Shown: positions 35,104 through 43,577 of the stretch, in pieces | How positions within the stretch are numbered: position 1 is the stretch's first letter | Layout: each line of letters starts with the position of its first letter | Assembly: GCA_963805645.1 (NCBI GenBank) | Contig: CAWDVA010000005.1 | Span: forward strand, 381,519 to 445,518 | Source: CAVXEH01 sp963805645 | GTDB lineage: Bacteria > Chloroflexota > Limnocylindria > QHBO01 | Length of the DNA: 64,000 nucleotides | Direction of reading: 5' to 3' | Position numbers and translations under genes: made by a program | The notes under the pieces: model-generated | What the model saw: the letters and a program-made list of their open reading frames with translations, nothing else | Told to the model about the DNA's origin: nothing | Databases searched by the model: none

Positions 35104-36828
35104 ATGGCTGCGCCGACCCGACCCCCCGAACGCATGGATGCGCGACCGGCCCGTCCGGGCTGGGCACGCCGGTACCGCTGGCCGGCCATCGGCGCTGCCC
35201 TGGTCGTGGCCCTGGGCGGCGGGCTGCTCGCCTGGCGCACGGGGCTCCTGGGCGCCGCAGGGCCGGGCAGCGCCGATCCCCCGCATTTCGTCGAGGAGGC
35301 GCTGGCCGCTGGGATCGACCACAGCTACGCGGGTGGGTTCAATTTCTTCGTCGGCGGCGGGGTGGCGGCCTTCGACTGCAACGACGACGGCCGCCAGGAC
35401 CTGTATCTCGCCGGCGGCGAGGATCCGGCCGCCCTGTACCGCAACGACAGCCCCGTGGGCGGCGCGCTGCGCTTCACGGCAGTCCACGACCCGGCCACCG
35501 ACCTGCGCGATGTCACCGGCGCCTATCCCATCGACATCGACGGCGACGGCATCACCGATCTCGCCGTCCTGCGCCTGGGCGAGAACGTCCTCCTGCGTGG
35601 CCTCGGCAACTGCCGCTTCGAGCGCGCCAACGAGGCCTGGGGCTTCGACGGCGGCCATGACTGGTCGGCCGCCTTCAGCGCGACCTGGGAGCCGGGTGCA
35701 GGCCTGCCGACCCTGGCCGTGGGGAACTACCTGACCCTCCACGCCGACGGCACGACCGGGCTGCCCTGCACGGATTCCTCCCTCTTCCGGCCGGACACCG
35801 AGGGGCAGACCTATGCCGCGCCCATTCCCCTATCGCCGGGATACTGCCCGCTCTCCATGCTCTTCAGCGACTGGAACCGCTCCGGGCATGCCGACCTGCG
35901 CGTCTCCAACGACCGGCACTACTACGGCGAATCCAGCAACGGCGAGGAGCAGCTGTGGCGGGTGCGGCCCGGCCAGCCGCCCACGCTGTACACCGCCGCC
36001 GAGGGCTGGCAGACGGTGAAGGTGTGGGGCATGGGGATCGCCAGCTACGACCTGAACGGGGACGGCTACCCGGAGGTCTACCTCACCAGCCAGGGCGACA
36101 ACAAGCTGCAGACCCTGGCCAACGGGCCGTCGCAGCCCGACTACACGGATATCGCGCTCACGCGGGGCGTGACTGCCACGCGTCCATACATCGGTGACAC
36201 GTCGCTGCCCAGCACGTCCTGGCACGATGAGTTCGCCGACGTCAACAACGACGGGCGCGCCGACCTGCTGGTCACCAAGGGCAACGTCGACGCCATGGCT
36301 GACTTCGCGACCAGGGATCCAAGCGACCTGATGATCCAGCAGCCGGACGGGACCTTCGTCGAAAAGGCGGAGCAGGCCGGGATCGTCAGCTACGCAAAGG
36401 CGCGTGGGGCGGCCGTCGCGGACTTCAACCTGGACGGCATGCTGGACATGGTCGTCGTCAACCGCAACCAGAATGTCTCCCTCTGGCGCAACGTCGGCTG
36501 GGGCGACGCCGCCCAGGCAGCGCCCATGGGCAGCTGGATCGCCCTGCGCCTCCATCAGCCGGCGCCCGACACGGACGGCATCGGCGCCTGGGTCACCGTC
36601 ACCAGCGGCGACGCGACCCAGACGCGCGAGATCACCATCGGGGGCGGGCACGCCAGTGGCGAGCTGGGCTGGATCCACGTCGGCATCGGTGCCGCGAAGG
36701 AGGCCACCGTCACCGTCGCCTGGCCCGACGGAACCAAGGGACCGCCGCTCACCGTCGCCGCGAACACCTTCGCGATCGTCGATCGCGGGGCATCGCAGGC
36801 GCAGCCATGGACTCCGGGGACGCCATGA
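35104..36828 (+). CDS. FG-GAP repeat protein with ASPIC/UnbV domain (CRTAC1-like)
   Basis: 574 residues. An N-terminal membrane anchor (WPAIGAALVVALGGGLLAW) puts the rest outside. At least five calcium-type FG-GAP/VCBS repeats form a beta propeller: FDCNDDGRQDLYLAGG, IDIDGDGITDLAVL, YDLNGDGYPEVYLTSQ, VNNDGRADLLV, FNLDGMLDMVV. The C-terminal 75 residues match the ASPIC/UnbV domain (TREITIGGGHASGE, TVTVAWPDG). UnbV is best known from enediyne clusters, but CRTAC1-like proteins are widespread. Its role here is unknown. Its stop overlaps the epimerase start. Confidence 0.82.
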   Translation: MAAPTRPPERMDARPARPGWARRYRWPAIGAALVVALGGGLLAWRTGLLGAAGPGSADPPHFVEEALAAGIDHSYAGGFNFFVGGGVAAFDCNDDGRQDLYLAGGEDPAALYRNDSPVGGALRFTAVHDPATDLRDVTGAYPIDIDGDGITDLAVLRLGENVLLRGLGNCRFERANEAWGFDGGHDWSAAFSATWEPGAGLPTLAVGNYLTLHADGTTGLPCTDSSLFRPDTEGQTYAAPIPLSPGYCPLSMLFSDWNRSGHADLRVSNDRHYYGESSNGEEQLWRVRPGQPPTLYTAAEGWQTVKVWGMGIASYDLNGDGYPEVYLTSQGDNKLQTLANGPSQPDYTDIALTRGVTATRPYIGDTSLPSTSWHDEFADVNNDGRADLLVTKGNVDAMADFATRDPSDLMIQQPDGTFVEKAEQAGIVSYAKARGAAVADFNLDGMLDMVVVNRNQNVSLWRNVGWGDAAQAAPMGSWIALRLHQPAPDTDGIGAWVTVTSGDATQTREITIGGGHASGELGWIHVGIGAAKEATVTVAWPDGTKGPPLTVAANTFAIVDRGASQAQPWTPGTP

Positions 36829-37733
36829 GCCTGCGGATCGCGTCTGACGAGGTGGAGGTCGTGCTGCTGCCGGAGCGGGGTGCCCGGCTGCATCGGCTTC
36901 GCGCCTTTGGGCAGGACCTGCTGCGGACGCCGGACACAGTGGATGCGTACGACCGCGAGCCGTTCTTCTGGGGCGGGTTCGTGATGGCCCCCTGGTGCAA
37001 CCGGATCGAGGCCCGACCGACCCGGGTCGGCGACCACACGGTGGACCTGCCGAGCAATTTCGCCGATGGCACCGCCATCCACGGCCAGGTCCAGGCCCTG
37101 CCCTGGAAGGTCATGCCGGATGGCCGGCTGCGCGTCCAGGCCGGGAGCGACGCATGGCCCTGGCGCTACGAGGTCAGCCTCGCGGTTACCGTGGATGGTG
37201 CCCGGGTCATGCTCGAGCACGCGCTCACCAACCGATCCGATGCACCGATGCCGGGCGGGATCGGGATCCACCCCTGGTTCCGACGACCGCTCCAGGTCGC
37301 CTTCCCCGCCGACCGCGTCTTCGCCTCGAACGACGCCAGCGGGCGGGATCCCGAGGCGGTCCGCGGGAACCTGGACCTGCAGGGCCTGCGGCCAATGCCG
37401 CCCGACCTGGACGCCACGTGGGTTCGGCGCGGCAACCAGCCGGTCACCCTGAGCTGGCCGGACATCGGGGTGGGGGCCCGCCTGCAGGCCGGACCGTCCG
37501 CGGGCTATCTGTGCGCCGCGAGCCCGAGCGCCTTCGACCACGTGGCCATCGAGCCACAGACCCATGCACCCAACGGCCTGCGTCGCCTGCTTCGCGACGA
37601 ACCGGGCGCGCTGCAGTGGCTCGCACCGGGGAGATCTCTCCTGCTCGAGGTGGAGATGGTCTTCGCTCAATCAGGTGAAGGCGACGGCACCGGCTCCCGT
37701 CACGCCGGCCGCGCGGATGATCGCGGGCGGTAG
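36825..37733 (+). CDS. Aldose 1-epimerase (galactose mutarotase-like)
   Basis: About 302 residues, galactose-mutarotase superfamily. It interconverts alpha and beta anomers of sugars. Visible active-site motifs are MAPWCNRIEARPT, DGTAIHGQV, GIGIHPWFRRP and AIEPQTHAPNG. The ATG at 36825 overlaps the previous stop (ATGA). The last 25 residues look like read-through of a low-complexity tail. It would speed xylose supply to the isomerase or dehydrogenase. Confidence 0.88.
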   Translation: MSLRIASDEVEVVLLPERGARLHRLRAFGQDLLRTPDTVDAYDREPFFWGGFVMAPWCNRIEARPTRVGDHTVDLPSNFADGTAIHGQVQALPWKVMPDGRLRVQAGSDAWPWRYEVSLAVTVDGARVMLEHALTNRSDAPMPGGIGIHPWFRRPLQVAFPADRVFASNDASGRDPEAVRGNLDLQGLRPMPPDLDATWVRRGNQPVTLSWPDIGVGARLQAGPSAGYLCAASPSAFDHVAIEPQTHAPNGLRRLLRDEPGALQWLAPGRSLLLEVEMVFAQSGEGDGTGSRHAGRADDRGR

Positions 37734-37784
37734 CCCGGGCGGATCAGCAGCCCGGTTGGCGGCTGCAGCGCCAGCGGACAACCG

Positions 37785-38003
37785 CTAATGACGGTCGGCC
37801 ACCTGCGCTGTGCAGTCCGAGCAGACTTCTCTGAGCCCGGCAAGATCGTGTTGCTCGAAGGGCTGCGCGTAGTTGCGGCCGCAGAAGGTGCGGTGCCCGA
37901 TGAGCCGACCGTCGCTCCAGCGCTCCGCGGCTGCGACGTGCCAGATGTTCTCGTTGGCACCTTGCACGCCGAACGGTGACTCGGGTCGAAGCTCCTCGGC
38001 CAT
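37785..38003 (-). CDS. Small hypothetical protein with a possible zinc site
   Basis: 72 residues. A Cys (GHRTFCGRNY) and a C-terminal CSDC pair with nearby His residues could bind zinc. No signal peptide. Minus strand, convergent with the epimerase gene. I do not recognise it. Low-to-moderate support because it is short. Confidence 0.5.
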   Translation of the reverse strand: MAEELRPESPFGVQGANENIWHVAAAERWSDGRLIGHRTFCGRNYAQPFEQHDLAGLREVCSDCTAQVADRH

Positions 38004-38200
38004 GAGACGAGTCTACGCCAGGGCGATCAGGACGACCGCCGACATGGCGATCCAGGTCGACCAGGTACCCGAGCACCTGGCGCGTCGCCACTCCACGCCC
38101 GCGCCCGGAGGCGGGAGCATGGAGTGAACGAGAACCCTGGGTGATAAGGACCTCGGCCGTCGATATCAGGTCGCCTGCACCACTGGTGGCGGGGCGAAGG
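38004..38200. other. Gap with no feature seen
   Basis: 197 bases between two minus-strand genes. I see no convincing gene, repeat or promoter. Confidence 0.4.
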
Positions 38201-38473
38201 TCATCGCCACAGGCGGGCCAGCCCGCGCGGGCGAGTCGCCAGGTGCATGACCAGCAGGACGGCGGCGGCGCCGAGCGTGGCGATCAGGATGCTTTCAACG
38301 TTGAAGCCGTTGACCGAGCCAACGTGCAGCAGGTTGGTGGCCACGAACCCGCCGACGAGGCCGCCGACGATGCCCAGGACGACCATCATCACCAGGCCCT
38401 GGCGGCTCCCGGTGATCTTGCTGGCCAGGAAGCCGGCGATGGCGCCGACTACGATCCAAGCGAACCATCCCAT
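38201..38473 (-). CDS. GlsB/YeaQ/YmgE-family stress membrane protein
   Basis: 90 residues with three membrane helices and the Gly-rich pattern of the transglycosylase-associated (GlsB/YeaQ) family: WIVVGAIAGFLASKI, MVVLGIVGGLVGGFVA and a third helix near the C-terminus. These proteins are induced by stress in other bacteria; the molecular role is not known. A GAGAGGA ribosome site precedes the ATG. Confidence 0.85.
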   Translation of the reverse strand: MGWFAWIVVGAIAGFLASKITGSRQGLVMMVVLGIVGGLVGGFVATNLLHVGSVNGFNVESILIATLGAAAVLLVMHLATRPRGLARLWR

Positions 38474-38581
38474 TGCGATTCCGATCCTCTCAAGTGATCG
38501 GCCTTCCGACGGCCGATGCTCATGGTTGATGTGGAAGATGCGCTGCCCCGGGTGGCAGCGACCGCGCTCGAGTGAGCCGGT

Positions 38582-38995
38582 CTACGCGGGCTCGCGGCGG
38601 AAGATGCCGATGGCCCACAACGCCACGATCTCGAGGACCGTCCAGCCCACCAGGGCCACGATGGCCGCCAGGTCGAGGATTGCACCGCCCGACTGGAGGG
38701 CGTTCGTATGCAGGACGCCGTTGAATGGCGCCACGAAGACCTGGCTGATGTTGAGGATGGCCGACACCAGCGCGTTCCCGGCGCGGGCGTCAAGCGCCAG
38801 CAGCACCACGCGCAGAGCGATCATCAGCTGGATCAGCCCGAAGAGAAGGACGACGACGCGGCGACTGAGCTCGGCGCCGCCGGGCCGCATGCTCGCGCTC
38901 CGCGGTGACGGGGTGGCCGGGGCCGCGACGGGTGCCACCACCGCGGGTTGCTGGGTGGGGACGACCGCAGGGTCGACCGGGTCGGCAATGGACAT
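38582..38995 (-). CDS. YggT-like membrane protein
   Basis: 137 residues. A Pro/Ala/Val-rich N-terminal tail of about 45 residues is followed by two or three helices (RRVVVLLFGLIQLMIALRVVLL, then FVAPFNGVL and LDLAAIVALVGWTVLEIVAL). The segment around VFVAPFNGVL resembles YggT proteins. Function unknown. It is next to the GlsB-like gene in the same orientation, so both may be expressed together. Confidence 0.7.
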   Translation of the reverse strand: MSIADPVDPAVVPTQQPAVVAPVAAPATPSPRSASMRPGGAELSRRVVVLLFGLIQLMIALRVVLLALDARAGNALVSAILNISQVFVAPFNGVLHTNALQSGGAILDLAAIVALVGWTVLEIVALWAIGIFRREPA

Positions 38996-39083
38996 GGTGA
39001 GTGCTCCGATCTGCTGACGAGGGCATCCGGGGAAGCGGGGTCATCAAGACCACCGCCGGGAGACACTCCGGCCACTACCGCCC

Positions 39084-39113
39084 TTGCATTGAATCACGCT
39101 GACCTGCTATTGT
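39084..39113 (+). promoter_or_regulatory. Promoter of the XRE regulator gene
   Basis: The -35 TTGCAT (39084-39089) and the extended -10 TATTGT (39108-39113, with TG two bases before) are 18 bases apart. The gene's ATG is 40 bases further, after an AGGAG site. Confidence 0.55.
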
Positions 39114-39114
39114 C

Positions 39115-39124
39115 AACTATAGTT
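39115..39124. promoter_or_regulatory. Palindrome at the XRE promoter
   Basis: AACTATAGTT is a perfect 10-base palindrome just after the -10 box, at the expected transcription start. It is likely the regulator's own operator. Confidence 0.45.
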
Positions 39125-39152
39125 ATTGGAATCTACTGTAGGAGCCGCGAGC

Positions 39153-39515
39153 ATGGCCGCATCCCTTGGAGCAGTGCTGAAGCAGGCACGAGGCGTGCGC
39201 CAGCTGTCGGTGAATGACGCAGCGCGCGCGGCGGGCATCTCTGCCGCGTACCTGAGCAAGCTCGAGCACGACGCCGTCAAGAAGCCTTCGCCGCCCGTCC
39301 TGCACCAGCTTGGTGAGGCCCTCCGCCTGCCCTACGGCGAGCTGATGCACCTCAGCGGCTACCGCGTGCCCGGCACGCCGGTCCAGCCCGCGGGTGGCGA
39401 GCTCGACGCCGCGCTCTTCGCCGATCTCACCGATGACGAGCGCGCGGAGCTGGTCGAATACCTCGCCTGGTACAGGGCTCGACGACGCGCCGGCCTTCCA
39501 TCCAGCCGCGCGTGA
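39153..39515 (+). CDS. XRE-family transcriptional regulator
   Basis: 120 residues. The N-terminal 65 form a Cro/C1-type helix-turn-helix (LSVNDAARAAGISAAYLSKLEH). The C-terminal 50 contain LPYGELMHLSGY and an acidic helix LTDDERAELVEYLAWYRARR. It resembles small regulators of actinobacterial and Chloroflexota stress genes. The ATG at 39153 has an AGGAG site; an in-frame ATG at 39126 is unlikely because it starts at the palindrome. Confidence 0.85.
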   Translation: MAASLGAVLKQARGVRQLSVNDAARAAGISAAYLSKLEHDAVKKPSPPVLHQLGEALRLPYGELMHLSGYRVPGTPVQPAGGELDAALFADLTDDERAELVEYLAWYRARRRAGLPSSRA

Positions 39516-39529
39516 GGCTCAGGCTCGGC

Positions 39530-40984
39530 TCAGGCCGGCCGAACGCCGCGCTTTCGAGTTGAGACGGACGCCGGGTTGGCGTTTGGGGCCGAGGCAGGTG
39601 CGTGCCAGTGCCGGCCGGGCGGCATCAGCTCCTCCGCCGCTCTCGGTCCCCAGCTTCCCGCCCGGTACGGCTGCGGCGGTTCCTCCCGATCCAGCGCTGG
39701 ATCCACGATGCGCCAGGCAGCCTCGACGGTGTCCTCGCGGGCGAAGAGCATCGGGTCGCCGGACGACGCGTCGCCGATGAGGCGCTGGTAGGGCGGGAGC
39801 TCGTCGCCGCTTTCGTGGGACGCGTACAGCTCGACCTCTTCCCCGACCATCTCCTCGCCCGGCTGCTTGGCCCGCGCCCCCAGCGAGATCGACATGTCCG
39901 GGGTCAGCCGGAATCGAAGATGGTTCGGGTGGCGCTTCCCGCGCTCGGCGAAGACGTCGAACGGCGGTTCCTTCAGCTCCACCAGCACCTCGGTCGCCGT
40001 CACCGGCAGGCACTTTCCGGCGCGGATGAAGAACGGCACGCCACCCCAGCGCCAGGTGTCGACGTGCATCCGGAGCGCCACGTAGGTCTCCACGACCGAG
40101 TCGGCTGCAACCCCGCGGACCTTGCGATAGCCGCTGTATTGGCCGCGCACCACGTCCTCCGTGCGGAGCGGCCGGATCGAATCGAGCAGCTTGAACTTCT
40201 CGTTGCTCAGCGCTTGCGCGCTGAGCCCGGACGGCGGCTCCATGGCCAGGATGCTGACCGTCTGCAGGAGGTGGTTCTGGACCACGTCACGGATCGCCCC
40301 GGCGCTGTCGTAGAACGCCCCGCGGTCGGCCACGCCGAACGCCTCGGCCATGGTGATCTGCACCGATGCGACGTGGTTCGCGTTCCAGATCGGCTCCAGG
40401 AACCGGTTGGCGAACCGGAAGTAGAGCAGGTTCTGGACCGGTTCCTTGCCCAGGTAATGGTCGATCCGGAAGATCTGCTCCTCGTCGAACACGGTGTGGA
40501 GCGTCGCGTTGAGCCGCCTGGCGCCAGCCAGGTTCCGGCCGAATGGCTTCTCGACGATGACCCGGGCGCCATCGGCGCAGTGAGACTCGCCCAGCAGGCG
40601 CACCACCTCGCCGAAGAGCGTCGGCGGAATCGCAAGGTAGTGGAGCGGGTGCTGCGCCGTGCCGAGCTCCGCGCGCAGCCGGCGGAAGGTATCGGGGTCG
40701 TCATCGGACCCCTTGATGAAGCGCAGCTGCTGCTGGAGCCGATGGCGGACCGCCGCGCCCTTGATCCCATGCGCCTCGAGGCTCTTCGCCGCCCGATCCC
40801 GAAGCCCGGCCACGTCACCGTGCCGCGCTATGCCGATGATCGGCATCTTCCAGCCGCTGTCGCGGACGAGGCCCGCGAGGGCAGGGAAGATCTGCTTGAA
40901 CGCCAGGTCCCCCGTCGCGCCGAAGAAGACGAATGCGTCCGAGCGTGCGGGCTTCGTGCGGCTGCTCCCGCCGGTTGTGATCAT
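39530..40984 (-). CDS. zwf: Glucose-6-phosphate 1-dehydrogenase
   Basis: About 484 residues. The first enzyme of the oxidative pentose phosphate path; makes NADPH and 6-phosphogluconolactone. The nucleotide motif is FFGATGDLAFKQIFP, the substrate site RIDHYLGKEPVQNLLY with the catalytic His, and FIRAGKCLPVTATEV is conserved. The ATG at 40984 is preferred; an ATG at 41035 adds 17 residues. It stands alone, without pgl or gnd. It ends close to the convergent XRE gene. Confidence 0.93.
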   Translation of the reverse strand: MITTGGSSRTKPARSDAFVFFGATGDLAFKQIFPALAGLVRDSGWKMPIIGIARHGDVAGLRDRAAKSLEAHGIKGAAVRHRLQQQLRFIKGSDDDPDTFRRLRAELGTAQHPLHYLAIPPTLFGEVVRLLGESHCADGARVIVEKPFGRNLAGARRLNATLHTVFDEEQIFRIDHYLGKEPVQNLLYFRFANRFLEPIWNANHVASVQITMAEAFGVADRGAFYDSAGAIRDVVQNHLLQTVSILAMEPPSGLSAQALSNEKFKLLDSIRPLRTEDVVRGQYSGYRKVRGVAADSVVETYVALRMHVDTWRWGGVPFFIRAGKCLPVTATEVLVELKEPPFDVFAERGKRHPNHLRFRLTPDMSISLGARAKQPGEEMVGEEVELYASHESGDELPPYQRLIGDASSGDPMLFAREDTVEAAWRIVDPALDREEPPQPYRAGSWGPRAAEELMPPGRHWHAPASAPNANPASVSTRKRGVRPA

Positions 40985-41416
40985 CGCTGGTAACCGTCGC
41001 CTTCCTTCCGGGTTGCGGGACCGAATCGAGGCCATGACCCCGACATGGACATGACCGCGGGGTTCGTCGTGGCATCGAACCGCGCGGCAACGAGTCTAGC
41101 CGGGTCCGTCGTCTCAGCTCCGCATCGAGCACGAGCGCGGCATCCGCGTCGCGGAATATCCCGCCCACGCGGGCCGCGCTGCGCGGTCGTCAACACGAGA
41201 GAGCCGTCCCGACAAACCGGCGGTGGATAAGCGGAATGGGCCATCGGCGCAGTGGCGAGGCCGCCAAGGCCGACTGTTGGCAGGGATGCCGGCCCAACAC
41301 GGCAACCTGCCGCCGGCAAGCCATCCGCACATCGTCGATCCTGCACGGAGGATGCCCGCGGTGCGCCGCCGGGTCATGACGAGACGTCATGGATCCGGAG
41401 GGCGTTTCCGCGGAGG
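40985..41416. other. Intergenic region between zwf and the response regulator
   Basis: 432 bases with no supported gene. It must hold the zwf promoter. It also contains one of the three tandem CATG sites (41371-41392), about 390 bases upstream of zwf and 25 bases after the regulator's stop. Confidence 0.4.
41371..41392. promoter_or_regulatory. Tandem CATG-centred site 1
   Basis: GTCATGAC followed by CGTCATGG, with the two CATG centres exactly 13 bases apart. The same geometry is found at 42529-42556 and 43702-43725. Confidence 0.5.
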
Positions 41417-42190
41417 TCAGTCGGCCGTGCCCGCCTCCTCGCCGCTCCAGCCGAGGTTCGAGAAGGTCGGGATGAACCGATAGCCCTTGCCGGGGACGGT
41501 GGCAATGAAGCGCGGGTGGCGATAGTCGTTCTGGAGCTTGACGCGCAGGCTGCGGACATGGCGATCGACGATATTGCTTTCCGCCATGAAGTCGGTGCCC
41601 CAGATGGCGTCGAGGATCTGCTCCCTGGTCACGACCCGGCCGCCATGACTGGCGAGGAGGTAGAGCAGGCTCTGCTCGATGCCGGACAGGTGGACGACCG
41701 AGTCGCCGGCGCGCACCTGGCGGTTGAGAATGTCGATCTCCATCTCGCCGAGCCGGATGGTGGAAATGATGGGCTGGCCGGGTCCCACGACACGACGGGT
41801 GATGACGATCGATCGCGCCAGCAGCTCTTCGGGTGAGAAGGGCATGGTCACGATATCGTCGACTCCGAGGTCGAAGGCCTGCAGCTTGGTCTTCAGGTCG
41901 CCGCGTCGCGTCAGGCCCAGGACCGGGGTCGGGCTCCCCGTGAGGGAGCTCGCGGCGGCGAGCCGCTGCAGCAGGGCGGTGCTGTCATCGTGGTCCATGT
42001 CGACCACGGCCATATGCGGCTGCCACGCGGCGAGGATCGCCTCCGCCTCGGCGAGCCTGCTCGCCGCGCGCACGGCGAACACGCCGTGGTTCAGTGTCAG
42101 GGTAATGAGGTCCACGACCAGCGGACGGTCATTGAGGACCAGCGCTCGTCGCGCCTCGGGCGGAGGTGAATTCTCCTGGCCGTGTGCCAT
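41417..42190 (-). CDS. Orphan OmpR/PhoB-type regulator with a degenerate receiver
   Basis: 257 residues. The receiver domain has the phosphoacceptor-position Asp64 (AVVDMDH), but the usual acidic pair is Asn-Asp (residues 20-21) and the conserved Lys of the KPF motif is Met117 (TMPFSPEEL). Phosphorylation control may be lost. The C-terminal winged helix is intact: RVVTREQILDAIWG, NIVDRHVRSLRVKL, and IATVPGKGYRF. No sensor kinase is adjacent. Tandem sites near the gene are candidate targets. Confidence 0.88.
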   Translation of the reverse strand: MAHGQENSPPPEARRALVLNDRPLVVDLITLTLNHGVFAVRAASRLAEAEAILAAWQPHMAVVDMDHDDSTALLQRLAAASSLTGSPTPVLGLTRRGDLKTKLQAFDLGVDDIVTMPFSPEELLARSIVITRRVVGPGQPIISTIRLGEMEIDILNRQVRAGDSVVHLSGIEQSLLYLLASHGGRVVTREQILDAIWGTDFMAESNIVDRHVRSLRVKLQNDYRHPRFIATVPGKGYRFIPTFSNLGWSGEEAGTAD

Positions 42191-42293
42191 CTTTCGATGA
42201 GCCCCCCGGACATCTCAACTGGTTCGTAGCGACAATCCCTATCTTACGAGCCCACGCCAGCGTTGCGCTGGCGATGTCCTCGAACGGCGTCGC

Positions 42294-42452
42294 CTATCGC
42301 GACTGCGGTTGCGATTCGGCGGACGGTCCCTGGTGCTCCCAGCGCTCAAGAGCGCGCCTCGTGTCGAATTCCTCGCGGGTCGCCCGGGTGGTTCGTCGCT
42401 TCAAGGCGAGCGGTTGCGGCCGACTCCGCCGCTGATGCTTGCGCTTCACCAT
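42294..42452 (-). CDS. Possible small basic protein
   Basis: 52 residues from the ATG at 42452 (MVKRKHQRRSRPQPLA), strongly basic at the start. Third-position GC is high, which fits coding, but there is no ribosome site and no recognised family. It may be a chance frame. Confidence 0.3.
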   Translation of the reverse strand: MVKRKHQRRSRPQPLALKRRTTRATREEFDTRRALERWEHQGPSAESQPQSR

Positions 42453-42528
42453 GTCGTCATGCAGTTCGCGGGAAGTCGAGCGGGTCACGGTGATCAGGCA
42501 CGCCGGTACGGTGGTGCCTGCAACCCCG

Positions 42529-42556
42529 ACCGTCATGACGGTCCGTCATGACGGTC
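42529..42556. promoter_or_regulatory. Tandem CATG-centred site 2
   Basis: Two copies of CCGTCATGACGG with centres 13 bases apart; the first extends to a perfect 14-base palindrome ACCGTCATGACGGT. It lies about 340 bases upstream of the response regulator start. Confidence 0.6.
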
Positions 42557-42629
42557 CCACACCACCCTGAATTCGGGTACGGCTGATCCTCGAGCACCGC
42601 GGCGGCAAGTAGCCAGGGTCCTTCCGTTT

Positions 42630-43577
42630 CTAGCGCCCGTCCCCGTCCAATTGCCAGCGGGCGGCGGCGGCGATCGCGAGCAGAAGCACGAGCGCGACGA
42701 TGAGCAGGAAGAGGGGCCATGGCGCAACCCCATCCTCGGAGAGGTAGGCGGTGTTCGGCACCCCGCTGGGTGCGGCAGACGCGGCGGCGCTAGCCACCGG
42801 GGTCGGGGTCGGGACCGGGGTCGCGACCGGAGTAGCCGATGCGGCTGCGGCCGCGCACGTCGATGCGTTGATGCTGTCGTTGATCAGGGTCACCTGGCCG
42901 TTGCGGGCCAGGGCGCGACCGTTGAGCTGCACCCCGTCAGCCATGGTGATCGAGGTCAGGGCCAGGATGGTGCCCACCATGGTGGATCCCGATCCGAGGG
43001 TCGCCGAGCTGGTGACCTGCCAGAAGACGTTGCAGGGGCTCGCGCCGTTGATCAGGGCCACCGAGCTGGCCGATGCGGTGACCAGGTCCGAGGTGGCCTG
43101 GAAGACCCATACCGAGCTCGGGTCGTCCTGGCCGTCGAGGGTGAGGGTCCCGGTCAGGTCGAGGGTGACGCCCCCCGCGTTGTAGACGCCGCCGACGAGG
43201 GTCAGGCCGCCGAGCGTCCCGTGGGTCGCCGTCACCGGCAGCCCCGCGGCGACGGTGTACGCGGCGGTCAGGTCGGTCTGGGCCTGCACCGCGACGGCGT
43301 CGGCCGCGTGGATGGTCCCGGTCACCGTCCCGGGCGGGAACCCGGTCACGGCGCTACCCGGGGAGATGCCCAGGTCGCCGGTGATGGTGGTCGGCCCGGT
43401 GTTGGTCACCGCTGGCGTACCGGCCAGGACCGCGAAGGGCGCGGCCGTCCCGAGCCCGACGGGCGCAGGACCTGCGGCGAAGGCTGTCTCGGCGACGACA
43501 AAGGTGACCATCGCGAGGGCGGCCACGATGCCGGCCCACAGTGGCAACCTGACATCGTTCCCAGCGCGTATACGCAT
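42630..43577 (-). CDS. DUF3494 ice-binding-like surface protein with C-terminal membrane anchor
   Basis: About 315 residues. A signal peptide (LWAGIVAALAMVTFVVAETAF) is followed by the DUF3494 beta-helix: LGTAAPFAVLAGTPAVTNTG, TTITGDLGISPG, DPSSVWVFQATSDLVTASAS, and TMADGVQLNGRALARNGQVT are diagnostic. A Thr/Pro/Ala-rich linker (TPVPTPTPVASAA) and one helix (PLFLLIVALVLLLAIAAAARW) anchor it. Family members bind ice or act as adhesins. The ATG at 43577 gives the best signal peptide. Divergent from the DUF2254 gene. Confidence 0.85.
   Translation of the reverse strand: MRIRAGNDVRLPLWAGIVAALAMVTFVVAETAFAAGPAPVGLGTAAPFAVLAGTPAVTNTGPTTITGDLGISPGSAVTGFPPGTVTGTIHAADAVAVQAQTDLTAAYTVAAGLPVTATHGTLGGLTLVGGVYNAGGVTLDLTGTLTLDGQDDPSSVWVFQATSDLVTASASSVALINGASPCNVFWQVTSSATLGSGSTMVGTILALTSITMADGVQLNGRALARNGQVTLINDSINASTCAAAAASATPVATPVPTPTPVASAAASAAPSGVPNTAYLSEDGVAPWPLFLLIVALVLLLAIAAAARWQLDGDGR

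Larger units (their letters stand above)
42191..42629. other. Intergenic region upstream of the response regulator
   Basis: 439 bases between the regulator's start and the ice-binding gene's stop. Besides the doubtful 52-residue frame it carries the strongest tandem CATG site at 42529-42556. No clear terminator for the ice-binding gene is visible. Confidence 0.4.

Noticed and set aside
34057..35742. A 561-codon minus-strand open frame opposite the Gfo/Idh and UnbV-like genes
   Set aside because: Shadow of two supported genes; low-complexity composition.
36404..36847. A plus frame inside the UnbV-like gene
   Set aside because: It lies wholly within a supported gene in another frame.
42445..42465. 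A fourth tandem CATG site
   Set aside because: Two CATG words occur here, but their centres are eight bases apart and the flanks do not form GTCATGAC, so it does not match the 13-base pattern.
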